A DNA stretch of 32,478 nucleotides from CAZDIO01 sp964505555 (GCA_964505555.1 CAZDIO010000133.1:1-32478), one strand, 5' to 3'; numbered from the stretch's first letter, positions 23,393 through 32,478 are shown. Numbers and translations: made by a program. Notes: generated by a model not told the origin, from the sequence alone.

Positions 23393-24511
23393 GTGGAAAC
23401 AGATCAAGTCTTTTTGCAAGCATCTTGGAAAAAATTCTTCTCTTGGATAGTTTCGCCATTGCTGGCGATTTGTTCTCTGGTAACGACACTTTGTGTCGCA
23501 GAAATCACCGTACGTGTGCTTCAACTTGCCCCACGAGTTTATCGTCTGAATGTTCGTGAATCTACCAGTGCGTTTGAAATTTCTAAAAATCCACTCCTTG
23601 GATACGAGCTTAAGAAAAACTTTCGTAGTGCGTCCCCAAACTATCATGAAAGCTTCCCTTATATTAACGCGCATGGTCAGAGAGATTTAGAACGAGAAAT
23701 TCACAAGCCCGTAGAGGAAAAAAGGATTCTCATTCTTGGCGATTCAGTGGTTGCCGGGCATGGGATTCCGAAGATTGATTGGACTATACCTCGAAGGTTG
23801 GAGCGTTTCTATCGAGGTACAAAAACAGAGGTACTTAATTTTGGTGTTGGAGGATATTGCACACTTGCAGAGATGGAACTATTGAAAACAAAAGGTGTAT
23901 CCTTCTCGCCTGACCTCGTAAATTTAATTTTTGTTGATAATGATTATGTAGATACAAACAGTAATATATTCTCAAGAGTGCATTTTGAAAGAGTAGAGTT
24001 ACTTAATACTCTTTTTCTTCGATCCGCACTTTTTCGTCTCCTGGCATTACGATGGAATCTCTTTGGTTTTAAAGACGAGATCTTTCCCGAGGATCATTTC
24101 GAGCGAAACAAGAAAGCCATTGGGGGCAATAATGTAGAGAAAGGTATCTCGATGTTTTCTGAATTAGCTCGCGAAAATAACTTCCGAGCAATGATTGCTA
24201 TATGGCCATGGTTTTCTGAAACAAAAATTAGTGACGAGAGACATTTTACCATTCCCGAAAATAATCAACGGCTGCTTATTGAAGAGTATGCGGAAAGATT
24301 TAGTATTCCTACCGTGAGACTTTCTAAGTTATTTCAAGAAGATTATCAGATGAGGTTGAAGAAAGGTTTTCGCTCAGAAACCGATACACCCAGAGCCCTT
24401 TATACCACTGGCGATGGAACTCACCCAAATAAACTCGGAGCAGAGGTTGCGGCAAAAGCGATAAAATCTTTTATCGAAGATCAAAAGTTACTTGTCGCCC
24501 ATGACCATTAA
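23393..24511 (+). CDS. Membrane-anchored SGNH/GDSL-type hydrolase
   Basis: 372 residues from a GTG directly preceded by AGGAGGAA. An N-terminal membrane segment (about 15-40, ending VAEITVRVLQ) anchors an exported SGNH domain: LILGDSVVAGHG (Ser118), NFGVGGY, IFVDNDY as the Asn block, and DGTHPNKLG (Asp341, His344). Family members act as esterases or as acyl/acetyl transferases on envelope polysaccharides; the substrate is not evident. The layout, including the AE-x3-VR pattern at the end of the membrane helix, resembles the SGNH protein at 15782-16924, though the two are well diverged. The upstream neighbour is a divergent HPt gene. Confidence 0.85.
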   Translation: METDQVFLQASWKKFFSWIVSPLLAICSLVTTLCVAEITVRVLQLAPRVYRLNVRESTSAFEISKNPLLGYELKKNFRSASPNYHESFPYINAHGQRDLEREIHKPVEEKRILILGDSVVAGHGIPKIDWTIPRRLERFYRGTKTEVLNFGVGGYCTLAEMELLKTKGVSFSPDLVNLIFVDNDYVDTNSNIFSRVHFERVELLNTLFLRSALFRLLALRWNLFGFKDEIFPEDHFERNKKAIGGNNVEKGISMFSELARENNFRAMIAIWPWFSETKISDERHFTIPENNQRLLIEEYAERFSIPTVRLSKLFQEDYQMRLKKGFRSETDTPRALYTTGDGTHPNKLGAEVAAKAIKSFIEDQKLLVAHDH

Positions 24512-24527
24512 ATTAAGGCTTATAAAG

Positions 24528-24546
24528 CCACAGAGAAGCAGAGAAA
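24528..24546. repeat. CACAGAG-type mini-repeat
   Basis: CCACAGAGAAGCAGAGAAA lies just after the SGNH gene. Its reverse complement resembles the CTCTGTG units at 7767-7797. Short and degenerate; function unknown. Confidence 0.35.
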
Positions 24547-24672
24547 AAGGTGATTTTACAGATGTTTTCTATAGCCCCCTATTTCCGTGTGCAGGGAATG
24601 GTCTCGGACTTGACAGGTAGCTGGAGCATGGGATTACATAGCGTGTATTGAAATTATACGAAGAGGGTGCAT

Positions 24673-25137
24673 ATGAAGAGTTCTTGTAGTCGACGCGTTG
24701 TGGTGGTTTTGTTAGCCCTATCAGCTTTTGGTTGTATGAGTGCGGCACAGCATCAGCAATCATTACACTCGACTAAAGATCGCGAATTTACTTTAGGAGT
24801 GGTGCAGGCCAGAATTTATCGAGGGATGGCTCAGGCAGAAGTTGCTGAGGCTCTTGGTTCTCCAAACATTGTCAGTAAGGATGGAGTAGGGGATGAAAGT
24901 TGGATCTATGATAAGATTGCAACGGAAGCCTCTTATTCTTCTGATGCTGGTGGGGTAGCTGGAGCAGGGGGTGGAGGTGGCACACCGGGCAGCGCCCTCA
25001 TTCTTGGAGGACTCGGTGGTAACTATTCACGTAAAGCTGGAGCATCAGCCTCTTCGCAAAGAACTCTTACGGTAGTAATTAAGTTTGATCGCGCTCAAAA
25101 AGTTAAGGACTTTACCTACCATTCAAGCAGCTTCTGA
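24673..25137 (+). CDS. BamE/SmpA-like lipoprotein
   Basis: 154 residues from the ATG at 24673 (AGAGGG 5-6 nt upstream). A lipoprotein signal ends in the lipobox LSAFGC (Cys21). The mature part has the BamE-like start IYRGMAQAEVAEALGSPNIV (53-72), then WIYDK. A glycine/alanine-rich stretch at about 93-116 is followed by LTVVIKFDRAQKVKDFTYH, the BamE-type C-terminal strand. BamE helps the outer-membrane protein assembly machine, but many lipoproteins share this fold, and the glycine-rich insert makes a true BamE role uncertain. A second lipoprotein gene follows after 12 nt. Confidence 0.78.
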   Translation: MKSSCSRRVVVVLLALSAFGCMSAAQHQQSLHSTKDREFTLGVVQARIYRGMAQAEVAEALGSPNIVSKDGVGDESWIYDKIATEASYSSDAGGVAGAGGGGGTPGSALILGGLGGNYSRKAGASASSQRTLTVVIKFDRAQKVKDFTYHSSSF

Positions 25138-25149
25138 GGCGGCGCAGTA

Positions 25150-25656
25150 ATGAAAAGCATTGTTTCTAAGTATTTTTTGATTGTATCCCTCCTGGTTTTT
25201 GGGTCGTGTGTGCCAAGAAGGGTAACGCCTCCAAAAACTCAATTGCAAATGAGAGAGATGCAAACCCGAACCTATCCGCAGCAGGATGTCAAAATGGTGA
25301 TGAAGGCCGTGCTTAATGCTCTTCAGGATGAGGGATATATTATTAAGAATGCAGATAAGGAACTTGGATTTATCTCCGCCACCAAGGAGATCGATGTTGA
25401 GGATCAACGACAGGCTTTCTTTGCAAGACTCTTTGATGGCGCTGCTGCTCGCTATAAGAAAAATGCAGTTATTGATGCTTCAGCAAACGTTACAGAAATC
25501 GGAAGAGAAACTCGAGTTCGTTTAGTGTTTCAAACAAAGACGCAGGATAATTTCGGAAGCCCTATTTCAGCTGAGCAGATTGAAGACACGGTGTTTTATC
25601 AAGAGTTTTTTACCAAAGTTGACAAGAGCTTATTCTTTGAAAAAGAGCGAATTTAG
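25150..25656 (+). CDS. Lipoprotein of unknown function
   Basis: 168 residues. Lipoprotein signal with lipobox VFGSC (Cys20). The pattern REMQTRTYPQQDVKMVMKAV followed by LQDEGYIIKNADKELGFISA is seen in a family of small Gram-negative lipoproteins of unknown role. The rest is a mixed alpha/beta domain with a strand ETRVRLVFQTKTQ. It lies 12 nt after the BamE-like lipoprotein gene, so the two are probably co-transcribed and both outer-membrane located. I cannot assign a function. Confidence 0.8.
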   Translation: MKSIVSKYFLIVSLLVFGSCVPRRVTPPKTQLQMREMQTRTYPQQDVKMVMKAVLNALQDEGYIIKNADKELGFISATKEIDVEDQRQAFFARLFDGAAARYKKNAVIDASANVTEIGRETRVRLVFQTKTQDNFGSPISAEQIEDTVFYQEFFTKVDKSLFFEKERI

Positions 25657-25666
25657 AGCTGTTCCA

Positions 25667-27436
25667 TTAAAGAACCTGATGCCATGGAGGACTTACTGCG
25701 AAAGCAGCATTAATTAGCCCAACGTGTGCGTAGGCTTGAGGGAAATTCCCTAATTGTACCTGATGTGCCGGGTCGTAATGTTCAGAGAGTAGTCCTAAGT
25801 GATTTTGTGATTTCAAGACATCAGTAAAAATGTGCTGTGCTTGTTCCACTCTCCCAAGTCTTGCGAGCGCTTCTGCGAGCCAGAAAGAACAGACAATAAA
25901 CGAGGAAGCTGGTTGTCCAAAGTCGTCCTTTCGTTTGTAGCGATAAAAGAAAGAAGGGTGTTTGTTAAAAGGAAGTTCTTTGAGTATGGCCTCAATTGTA
26001 TTTATTGAAAGAGTAACGTCTTCGTAGCGAACAAGCGGTAAGAGAGCAAGCGCTGCATCAACACTCGGATCCTGAGGACCATTTCGAAGTGAGCCATCAA
26101 TTACGGCGCTACGAAGAGTCATTTCTGCATTTTTTTTGCTCTGAGCAAGAGTGGCGATATCGAATTGTTGAATATATCCTCGGCGATGCACTTCAATTAA
26201 CTGTCGTAAGCCAGCCCAACACATAAGATTTGAAAACGAATGCTCTCTCCACCCACTTCTAAACTCCCAAGGACCTGCATCAGGCTGAGATACACTTTTC
26301 ATGCAAAATTGGCCGAGACGAAAAAGCAAATATTCACATTCCTTACTTCTCATATGGTAAAATCTTTCATCAAGAAAAATTGGAGAGAGTGCAAGAACCA
26401 TTTCTCCATAGACATCGTTTTGAATGTGTTCCGCAGCTTGATTCCCCGAACGAACGGGGCGTGAATTTTCATAACCTTCCCAGTGAGAATGTTCCAGTTC
26501 GGGAAGCGGGAGTGTGAAATCTAGTTTATAAACTGGAGCAAGACGCCCAATGGTTTCACAATCTCGATTCACAATGTTTAACAAAAATGTGACAAATTGT
26601 TCCATTTCTTCAAACTGTCCAAGTTGATGAAATGCCGAGAGTACAAAGTACGCATCACGAAGCCAGGAATATCGATAGTCCCAATTCCGAGAATCAGCCC
26701 ATTGCTCAGGGAGGCTTGTGGAGAGTGCAGCAAAGATTGCGCCAGTATCATTATAACAATGCAATTTCAATGCAAGCGCAGAGCGAATAGTCTCTTTTTG
26801 AAATAAGGTAGGAATCGAGCAATGCTTTACCCATAAACGCCAGTAACGAATGGTTCGTTCCAAAAAATCATGTGTTACTTTAATAAGATCATCTTCAAGA
26901 CCTGTATTCCAAGTCAGTCCAAAATAAACTGGTTCTAAAAGAGAGAAGGTGGTTTCTTCCGTAAGATGGGTAAGAGGCATATTTGTTAAAACACGAAGAT
27001 ATTCTCCTCGGATATCATAGCGAAGGTGACTATTGCCTCGTATAAAAGGAACCGGATGTTTGTCCCACCCACTTATTGGATTGCATCGAACGGTAATCAA
27101 AGAATTTCCTTGTACCGGTTCTATAATCCTGTGGAGAGAAAGTGGTTGAAACATGCGCCCAAACTGCTCGAAGCGAGGAGAGAAATCAGTGATTTGAAAG
27201 ATGCTATTGTCGCGTAAATATATCCGCGTAATCAGAATATTAGTGTTAGGAATATAATTTTGCTCGCTGCGAACAACTCCTTCAGCTTCAACAGAAAATG
27301 AACCTCCATTTTTATCTAAAAGCCTTCCAAATACCGGAGCACTGTCTGGTCGAGGAAGACATAACCAGTCAATTGAACCAAGGTTACTTACTAAGGCTGA
27401 AGCAAGACAGTTACCGATCAATCCGTAAGGATACAC
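25667..27436 (-). CDS. GH15 family glucoamylase/trehalase-like enzyme
   Basis: 589 residues, the usual length for bacterial GH15 proteins of this type. It opens with the typical YGLIGNCLASALVSNLGSID and WLCLPRPDSAPVFGRLLD. The core motif STSLPEQWADSRNWDYRYSW (239-258), continuing LRDA, is strongly conserved in the family, and near the end FIVCSFWLAEALARLGR closes the (alpha/alpha)6 barrel. No signal peptide, so it is cytoplasmic. GH15 members release glucose from alpha-glucans, and some are trehalases. Its position 64 nt downstream of the fused trehalose synthase/phosphatase gene on the same strand suggests trehalose or glycogen metabolism, but trehalase and glucoamylase activity cannot be told apart from sequence alone. 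Confidence 0.9.
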   Translation of the reverse strand: MYPYGLIGNCLASALVSNLGSIDWLCLPRPDSAPVFGRLLDKNGGSFSVEAEGVVRSEQNYIPNTNILITRIYLRDNSIFQITDFSPRFEQFGRMFQPLSLHRIIEPVQGNSLITVRCNPISGWDKHPVPFIRGNSHLRYDIRGEYLRVLTNMPLTHLTEETTFSLLEPVYFGLTWNTGLEDDLIKVTHDFLERTIRYWRLWVKHCSIPTLFQKETIRSALALKLHCYNDTGAIFAALSTSLPEQWADSRNWDYRYSWLRDAYFVLSAFHQLGQFEEMEQFVTFLLNIVNRDCETIGRLAPVYKLDFTLPLPELEHSHWEGYENSRPVRSGNQAAEHIQNDVYGEMVLALSPIFLDERFYHMRSKECEYLLFRLGQFCMKSVSQPDAGPWEFRSGWREHSFSNLMCWAGLRQLIEVHRRGYIQQFDIATLAQSKKNAEMTLRSAVIDGSLRNGPQDPSVDAALALLPLVRYEDVTLSINTIEAILKELPFNKHPSFFYRYKRKDDFGQPASSFIVCSFWLAEALARLGRVEQAQHIFTDVLKSQNHLGLLSEHYDPAHQVQLGNFPQAYAHVGLINAAFAVSPPWHQVL

Positions 27437-27500
27437 ATCGCACCTTCTAGTTGCAAAGGCTCATGAAGAGTGACTAAATCAGATCTGAGCATTTTTAATA

Positions 27501-29786
27501 TTAAGGAGTAGTATTGCTATTGAGTATTAGTGTTGTTGAGTCAAGTGTCTCCAAAAACAGAGGAACGCGATCTTGAGATACTATGCGAAAATTTGCCAAA
27601 GTTGATTCTGTTCCAACTTTTATAGAGATTCCACCCTGGGCCGAGATCGCTTGAAACATCTCCTCATCGGTGGCATCATCACCGACCCCTAAAATAACGT
27701 TCTCTGACACGAAATTCGCATTGTTTTGAAGATACCAATGAACAAACGCTCTCTTGCTTGCCTCCAACGAACGAACTTCCACAGCCTTGTTTCCAAATAA
27801 CACACTTGCAGGATAATTGGCGAGAACTTGATCCAAATCTTGTTTCAAACGAAAAGCCTGATAATCGCTAAATTCATGGGGAGAGCGACGATAATGCCAA
27901 ACTAAACTAAACTGCTTTTCTTCAACGAAACTATCGGGCACTCTAACGGTATAGTCCTCCATTACTTGACGTACTAAGGTAAGCCACTCCCCGGGAGCGT
28001 TTTGTACTAGAGTTGTCCAATCTTGTTTTGAGTGATCAAAGAAAAAAGCGCCATGTTCTGCTGCAAGTTCAAGATTAATTTCTCCGAATTCTCGCTGCAA
28101 AAACTCTTTATTTCTACCACTAAGAAGAACTACTCTCAGGAAAGGGTTCGCTCCTAAACGAATAAGAGTTTTCTTAACAGCAGGGTCGAGAAAGGAATCG
28201 GATGGTGTGTCAACAAAAGGCATTAAGGTGCCATCGTTATCAAGGAATATCAATGCGCTCTTTTTTGCTTGAGCCTGAAATACTCGATTCAATAAGCTGT
28301 TAAAATCATTGGTAGTATATAAAGGTTCGACCTTATCATCAGAGATTTTGATGGCACCACGTTCAAGTGCGCGGACAAAAGATTGTGCCCAGTCGGTAGC
28401 GGTGTAATTTTCTAGATAATGAATCATTGCGTGATGTCTCTTCGTCCGCTCTGCAATATCCATGTTTAATGCGAACTTAAGTTTTTTTGCACTCCCTTCA
28501 ACATCCCAAGGATTTATCGGAATGCTGTGACTTAAAGTGGAAACGGCCCCCGTAAATTCACTCAAAACAACGACTCCAGGATCAGATTGGTCTTGGGCCG
28601 CAATATACTCAAGTGCGACAAGGTTCATTCCATCTCTTCGACTGGAAACAAGTAGAACATCTGCTAAACGATAGAGGGCGAGCAGTTCAAGAGCGCTAAC
28701 AGCTCCAAAGATATAATGAACCGGAATAAAATTTGGTTTACTATAGGCTCCATTTATTTCACCTACAAGTTGTTCAACTTCTTTGCGAAACTCAATATAT
28801 CCTGGAACTTCAGTGCGAGTGGGCACTGCAATTTGGAGAAGACAAACTTTCCCAATTAACTCCGGAGTGGTTTGAAGTAATTCTTGAAATGTTCGAAGCT
28901 TGAGTTTTAGTCCTTTAATATAATCAAGACGATCCACGCCGAGAATAATTTGCTCAGATGAAGTTTCTCTCCAAAATTTATCGACCGCTTGAGTAACTTC
29001 CGACGTCGAAGCAGCATTGATCATCGCCGGGGTGTCAATACTGACTGGAAATACACCAAGTGAAACTACATGGCCATTATTGTTAATAGATAAAAGGTTC
29101 GGTTGAAGACCTAAAACTTGTTGTACCGCACTGGTGAAATGACGAAGATATGAATAATCATGAAATCCAACGAGATCGCACGCTGTTAATGCTTGAAGAA
29201 TTTCCTTGCGCATCGGAAGTTGTCGAAATATTTCAGCGCTTGGAAATGGAGTATGGAGAAATAGTCCAACTTTAAGATCTTGATTGAGTGCCTTAATTTG
29301 TTGACCTACAAGAAATAGATGGAAATCATGAATCCAAACAAGATCTCCAGGTTTAGCTGTTTTTAAAATCTCGTTTGCAAACATTTCGTTTACTTCACAG
29401 TAGGCGAGCCAATCTTCTTTCTGAAACGACACGAGGTTACTTTCATAATGAAGGAGGGGCCATAGGGCATTATTGCACATGCCGTTATAATAACGAGAAT
29501 ATCGCTCCGAATCGATAAAAATAGGCTGAAAGCGCATTTTTTCCAGTGAAGGAAGAAGGTTTTTTTGAGTTAATTTCTCCATTCCATCTGGAGCACCTCC
29601 GATCCAGATAATTTCATTCGAGGAGTGAATGCCACTGATCGCAGTAATTAACCCTCCGGAGCTACGATCGAGTGTGTCAGTGTTTGGATTATACTGAAAA
29701 GGAAGTCTGTTGCTTGCGATAATCCAACGTTGCTCCTCCTTTTCTGTAACACCAAGTATCCGCCAAAATGATTTTGCTAGTTCCAA
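27501..29786 (-). CDS. otsAB: Bifunctional trehalose-6-phosphate synthase/phosphatase
   Basis: 761 residues fusing two enzymes. The N-terminal GT20 synthase domain (about 20-490) has ASNRLPF, SSGGLITAI, the WIHDFHLFLVGQQIKAL motif, and VDRLDYIKGLKLKLRTF for UDP/ADP-glucose and glucose-6-phosphate binding. The C-terminal HAD-type phosphatase domain (about 520-750) has motif I LDNDGTLMPF (both Asp present), LLSGR, AAEHGAF and GVGDDATDEEMF. Together they make trehalose from a sugar nucleotide and glucose-6-phosphate. The start is a TTG preceded by GGGAGAG. The gene lies upstream of the GH15 gene in an apparent two-gene operon, a stress-protection or carbon-storage unit. Confidence 0.93.
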   Translation of the reverse strand: MELAKSFWRILGVTEKEEQRWIIASNRLPFQYNPNTDTLDRSSGGLITAISGIHSSNEIIWIGGAPDGMEKLTQKNLLPSLEKMRFQPIFIDSERYSRYYNGMCNNALWPLLHYESNLVSFQKEDWLAYCEVNEMFANEILKTAKPGDLVWIHDFHLFLVGQQIKALNQDLKVGLFLHTPFPSAEIFRQLPMRKEILQALTACDLVGFHDYSYLRHFTSAVQQVLGLQPNLLSINNNGHVVSLGVFPVSIDTPAMINAASTSEVTQAVDKFWRETSSEQIILGVDRLDYIKGLKLKLRTFQELLQTTPELIGKVCLLQIAVPTRTEVPGYIEFRKEVEQLVGEINGAYSKPNFIPVHYIFGAVSALELLALYRLADVLLVSSRRDGMNLVALEYIAAQDQSDPGVVVLSEFTGAVSTLSHSIPINPWDVEGSAKKLKFALNMDIAERTKRHHAMIHYLENYTATDWAQSFVRALERGAIKISDDKVEPLYTTNDFNSLLNRVFQAQAKKSALIFLDNDGTLMPFVDTPSDSFLDPAVKKTLIRLGANPFLRVVLLSGRNKEFLQREFGEINLELAAEHGAFFFDHSKQDWTTLVQNAPGEWLTLVRQVMEDYTVRVPDSFVEEKQFSLVWHYRRSPHEFSDYQAFRLKQDLDQVLANYPASVLFGNKAVEVRSLEASKRAFVHWYLQNNANFVSENVILGVGDDATDEEMFQAISAQGGISIKVGTESTLANFRIVSQDRVPLFLETLDSTTLILNSNTTP

Positions 29787-29968
29787 AGAGCTCTCCCGAT
29801 CTAGATTTGTAATTGCAAAAGGGTATCAATAAAAAAATTAATGGCGCTTTTAAAAATCAAGTAACACAACAAGTCTTGAAGTAAAACCTTTTATTGTTGT
29901 TTTTAATTTACATAGGTCGAAAGGGCGATAGTTTGATTGATATTGAATGTAAGAAATTCAAGGTAGGG
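29787..29968. other. AT-rich gap upstream of the trehalose operon
   Basis: 182 bp between the M32 peptidase stop and the trehalose synthase start, both genes on the minus strand. It is strongly AT-rich and probably holds the promoter of the trehalose operon, but I see no convincing -35/-10 pair or terminator hairpin. Confidence 0.3.
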
Positions 29969-31483
29969 TTAGGAGTTCGTCGTTACTATCTCTGAGGAAA
30001 ATGAGAATTTTTCTCGAAGATAGGTAAGAAACGGTTTCTCTGAAAGAGGTTCATTTGTAATCTGTATAATAAGTTCATCACCACGATACTTCATGCCGTG
30101 TTGATGAACATTGATTCGAAGCCATTCTGTAATTTCTTGCATCTTGCCCCGCTCTAAGTTTTCTCCCCATGCGGGAAGATCCTTTTGTAGCTGTTTATAC
30201 ATTGCTGCGGCATAGAGGTTTCCTAAGGCATAGGTTGGGAAATAGCCCACTGATCCCGTAAACCAATGAACATCTTGCATCACGCCATTTTGGTTATTTT
30301 CAGGAGATACCCCCAAGTAGGTTTTATAAAGTGCGTTCCATCTCTCAGGAAGTTCTGACACTGAGAGTTTGTGGTTTATTATCTCCTCTTCAAGAAGCAT
30401 GCGAATAATGATGTGCAGCGAGTATGAAACCTCATCAGCTTCAACTCGAATCAAAGATGGGTAAACTTTGTTTACTTGCATCCAAAGCTTACTCGGGTTT
30501 GTGTGAGAGTATTCTTCCGGAAATATTTCTTTTAAGAGGGAGTAAAGATAGATACAAAACTCCTTACTTCTACCCATCATATTCTCCCAAAGGCGGGATT
30601 GTGATTCGTGAATTGACAGGGAGATCGGTTTCCCAAGTGGCGTGCCTGTGTGCTGTTTTGGTAGCCCACCTTCATAGAGAGCATGCCCTACTTCATGAAG
30701 GGTGGTAAAGAGAGAGGAGAGATAATTTGTTGAGTTAAAACGCGTTGTGATTCGTTGATCATTTGGGCCTAAAGTTTCTTGAAAAGGGTGAGCAGTGGCA
30801 TCAAGTCGTCCCTGATCAAAGCTGTAACCTAAAGCTTGAGCAATTTGACAATTAAGTTTTCGTTGCGCTGCTTCTCCATAGTGTCCACAGGGGGGTTGAA
30901 CCTGTTTAAAGTGTTCTGTAAGTGTTGGAAGAATTACTTGCAAACCTTCTCCCAATCGCAACAGTAATGGTTTTATCTGAGTAAGGGTGGATCCTGGCTC
31001 ATAGACATCGAGGAGCGCATCATAGGGAGTGCTCTGATACCCAACCAGCTCTGCTTCTTCCCGACACAATTCAAACACTCGATTGAGGTGGTTTGTAATT
31101 GTTTCGAAATCATTTTTTGGTCTTGCTTCGACCCATGCTTGATAGGAAAGGCTTGTTACCCGGGAACGTTCTGAAACGAATTTCTCTGGAAGTTTTCGTG
31201 CTCGATCAGAGATGCGCTTTATTTCACGGACATTAATGGCGTTGTTCTCGGAAAGTTCACTTATGTTAATGGCCAATAAATCGACGGTGTCAAGAAACCG
31301 CGGATCAGTTTTTCGTTGATGGATAATCCGTGACAAAGATTCCATCTGTTTTGCACGAGATTCTCCACCTGCTGAAGGCATTGTTACTTTTTGGTCCCAA
31401 TCAAGGAGAGCCATGATGCAGCGAAGCTGATAGAGCTCGTCGAGGTGTTCGTAGAATATACGGAGGAGGTTTGAAATGTTCAT
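29969..31483 (-). CDS. M32 family metallocarboxypeptidase (Taq type)
   Basis: 504 residues, full family length. All family motifs are visible in order: HPFQ (232-235), NDQRITTRF (241-249), the zinc motif HEVGH (263-267) with catalytic Glu264, HESQSRLWEN (292-301) giving the third ligand, and IRVEADEVSYSLH further on. The enzyme is cytoplasmic, with no signal, and removes C-terminal amino acids broadly, except proline. It is a monocistronic-looking housekeeping gene, divergent from the HugZ-like gene. Confidence 0.94.
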   Translation of the reverse strand: MNISNLLRIFYEHLDELYQLRCIMALLDWDQKVTMPSAGGESRAKQMESLSRIIHQRKTDPRFLDTVDLLAINISELSENNAINVREIKRISDRARKLPEKFVSERSRVTSLSYQAWVEARPKNDFETITNHLNRVFELCREEAELVGYQSTPYDALLDVYEPGSTLTQIKPLLLRLGEGLQVILPTLTEHFKQVQPPCGHYGEAAQRKLNCQIAQALGYSFDQGRLDATAHPFQETLGPNDQRITTRFNSTNYLSSLFTTLHEVGHALYEGGLPKQHTGTPLGKPISLSIHESQSRLWENMMGRSKEFCIYLYSLLKEIFPEEYSHTNPSKLWMQVNKVYPSLIRVEADEVSYSLHIIIRMLLEEEIINHKLSVSELPERWNALYKTYLGVSPENNQNGVMQDVHWFTGSVGYFPTYALGNLYAAAMYKQLQKDLPAWGENLERGKMQEITEWLRINVHQHGMKYRGDELIIQITNEPLSEKPFLTYLREKFSFSSEIVTTNS

Positions 31484-31602
31484 TTATGAGTAAGATCTTT
31501 CAAAAAAAGTAACGCGAGGGAAACGGTATGAAATATTAGTTGTTGCTACGATGGATATTATCACACACTATTTGTGGTGATGAGAAGAAAAAAGGAACGT
31601 CA

Positions 31603-32346
31603 TTGTCATCTTTAAAGTTAGCTTCAAAGGTAAAAAATTTTATCTCCGCCCAATCCCATGGGGTGCTTTCTACTCTTTCTGTCTCCCATCAAGGGTATCC
31701 CTTCGGTTCTGTTGTGCCGTATGACATTGATGCCGAGGGCAGAATTAGCATTTTTATCTCCCTTATTGCCGAGCACTATAAAAATTTAATGGTAGATTCT
31801 CATGCAAGCTTAACGGTACAAGATTCTTATTTTAGTCAAGACGCGCAGGCTGCTGCGCGTGGGACGATACTTCTTGATTTTAAGATTATCTCTGCAGAGG
31901 AGAAAAAAGCTGTTTGCCGTTCCTATGAGCTTCGTTTTCCTCAATCGAAGAAATATGAACTTGAACACAATTTTGTATTTATGCAAGGTGCACCACTGAA
32001 GATTCGTTGGATAGGAGGTTTTGGTGATATTGCATGGGTTTCAGGGAGCGAGTTTAGTGCGGCACCATCAGATCCCTTAGCGTACGTTTCACAGCAAATC
32101 ATCTCTCATATGAATGAGGATCATCACGATGCACTTGTTGACTATGTAAGAGGTTTTAGTAACTATGATCCCTTGGAGTTTCAAATCCAAATGATCGGTA
32201 TCTCTTCAAATGATTTCACCTTATTATTACGAAAAGCAAGGGAAGAAAAAATGCTCAAAATCCCTTTTCTTACTCCCCTTGCCGATGCAGGTGCCGCGCG
32301 TAAGGCATTTATTTCGATGTTAAAGATGGTGAGAGAAAAAAGTTAA
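31603..32346 (+). CDS. HugZ-like FMN/heme-utilisation protein with DUF2470 domain
   Basis: 247 residues from a TTG at 31603, chosen because AGGA lies 6 nt upstream and the protein then starts close to the conserved KVKNFISAQSHGVLSTLS; a TTG at 31540 would add 21 residues with no ribosome site. The N-terminal split-barrel of the pyridoxamine-phosphate oxidase fold (about 5-150) is followed by a DUF2470 domain with ISHMNEDHHDALVDYVRGF. HugZ proteins degrade or bind heme; related split-barrel proteins bind flavin instead. Which applies here cannot be decided from sequence. Divergent from the M32 peptidase gene. Confidence 0.82.
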   Translation: MSSLKLASKVKNFISAQSHGVLSTLSVSHQGYPFGSVVPYDIDAEGRISIFISLIAEHYKNLMVDSHASLTVQDSYFSQDAQAAARGTILLDFKIISAEEKKAVCRSYELRFPQSKKYELEHNFVFMQGAPLKIRWIGGFGDIAWVSGSEFSAAPSDPLAYVSQQIISHMNEDHHDALVDYVRGFSNYDPLEFQIQMIGISSNDFTLLLRKAREEKMLKIPFLTPLADAGAARKAFISMLKMVREKS

Positions 32347-32478
32347 AGAGATCATTGAAAGGAACAGGCTTTTAACAAAATGAATGCTCCATTCCTGTCG
32401 TTGGGGTGAAAAAGCAAGCAAAAAGAAAACATATAAAAAATAGATATTTGTTTGCTGGGCTCGCAACCACACGGGTTT

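Noticed and set aside
1..32478. CRISPR arrays, tRNAs, insertion sequences or phage genes
   Set aside because: I found no regular spaced repeats, cloverleaf-like genes, transposase-like proteins or phage proteins on reading both strands.

Overview
The window reads as part of a Gram-negative, proteobacterium-like chromosome that is moderately AT-rich by eye. It has an outer membrane (TonB-dependent receptor, several lipoproteins, the YdbH/YnbE/YdbL envelope set), Shine-Dalgarno-led genes and frequent GTG/TTG starts. The dense hybrid kinases, the receptor/YfiR/CHASE8 set and the trehalose genes would fit a deltaproteobacterial-type lineage, but I cannot place it more precisely. I see no tRNA, rRNA, CRISPR array, transposase or phage gene.

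Layout. (1) 1-1298: the 3' end of ydbH, then ynbE and ydbL, an envelope lipid-homeostasis operon. (2) 1548-11040: a dense signalling block on both strands. It holds three related REC-(PAS)-HisKA-HATPase kinases sharing a WNW motif (one degenerate in its receiver, one degenerate throughout its kinase half, one intact), an orphan HPt, a large REC-HK-REC-HPt hybrid, two single-domain response regulators and a NarL-type regulator with Glu at the phospho-Asp site. (3) 11169-19088: a membrane CHASE8-HAMP hybrid kinase, divergent from a fusion protein that joins a FeeM-type N-acyl amino acid synthase domain to a degenerate kinase ATPase domain and an intact receiver. Facing it is a receptor-SGNH hydrolase-YfiR gene set. 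(4) 19313-22247: a UGT-like glycosyltransferase convergent with a vanillyl-alcohol-oxidase/p-cresol-methylhydroxylase-type flavoprotein. (5) 22452-25656: a CheY-like regulator and an HPt tail to tail, a second membrane-anchored SGNH hydrolase and two lipoproteins. (6) 25667-32346: a GH15 glucoamylase/trehalase-like enzyme, a fused trehalose-6-phosphate synthase/phosphatase, an M32 carboxypeptidase and a HugZ-like protein.

How the parts may work together (inference). YfiR proteins are periplasmic inhibitors of CHASE8 sensors in the known YfiBNR system. The YfiR here therefore probably controls the CHASE8 hybrid kinase, with the TonB receptor sensing or importing a ligand. The FeeM-type fusion has a receiver very like that kinase's receiver, shares its intergenic region and overlaps yfiR at the 3' end. 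This suggests a phosphorelay whose output is synthesis of an N-acyl amino acid lipid or signal. It is the most novel element here. The other kinases, HPts and stand-alone receivers could form a branched relay in which degenerate paralogues act as scaffolds or phosphate sinks.
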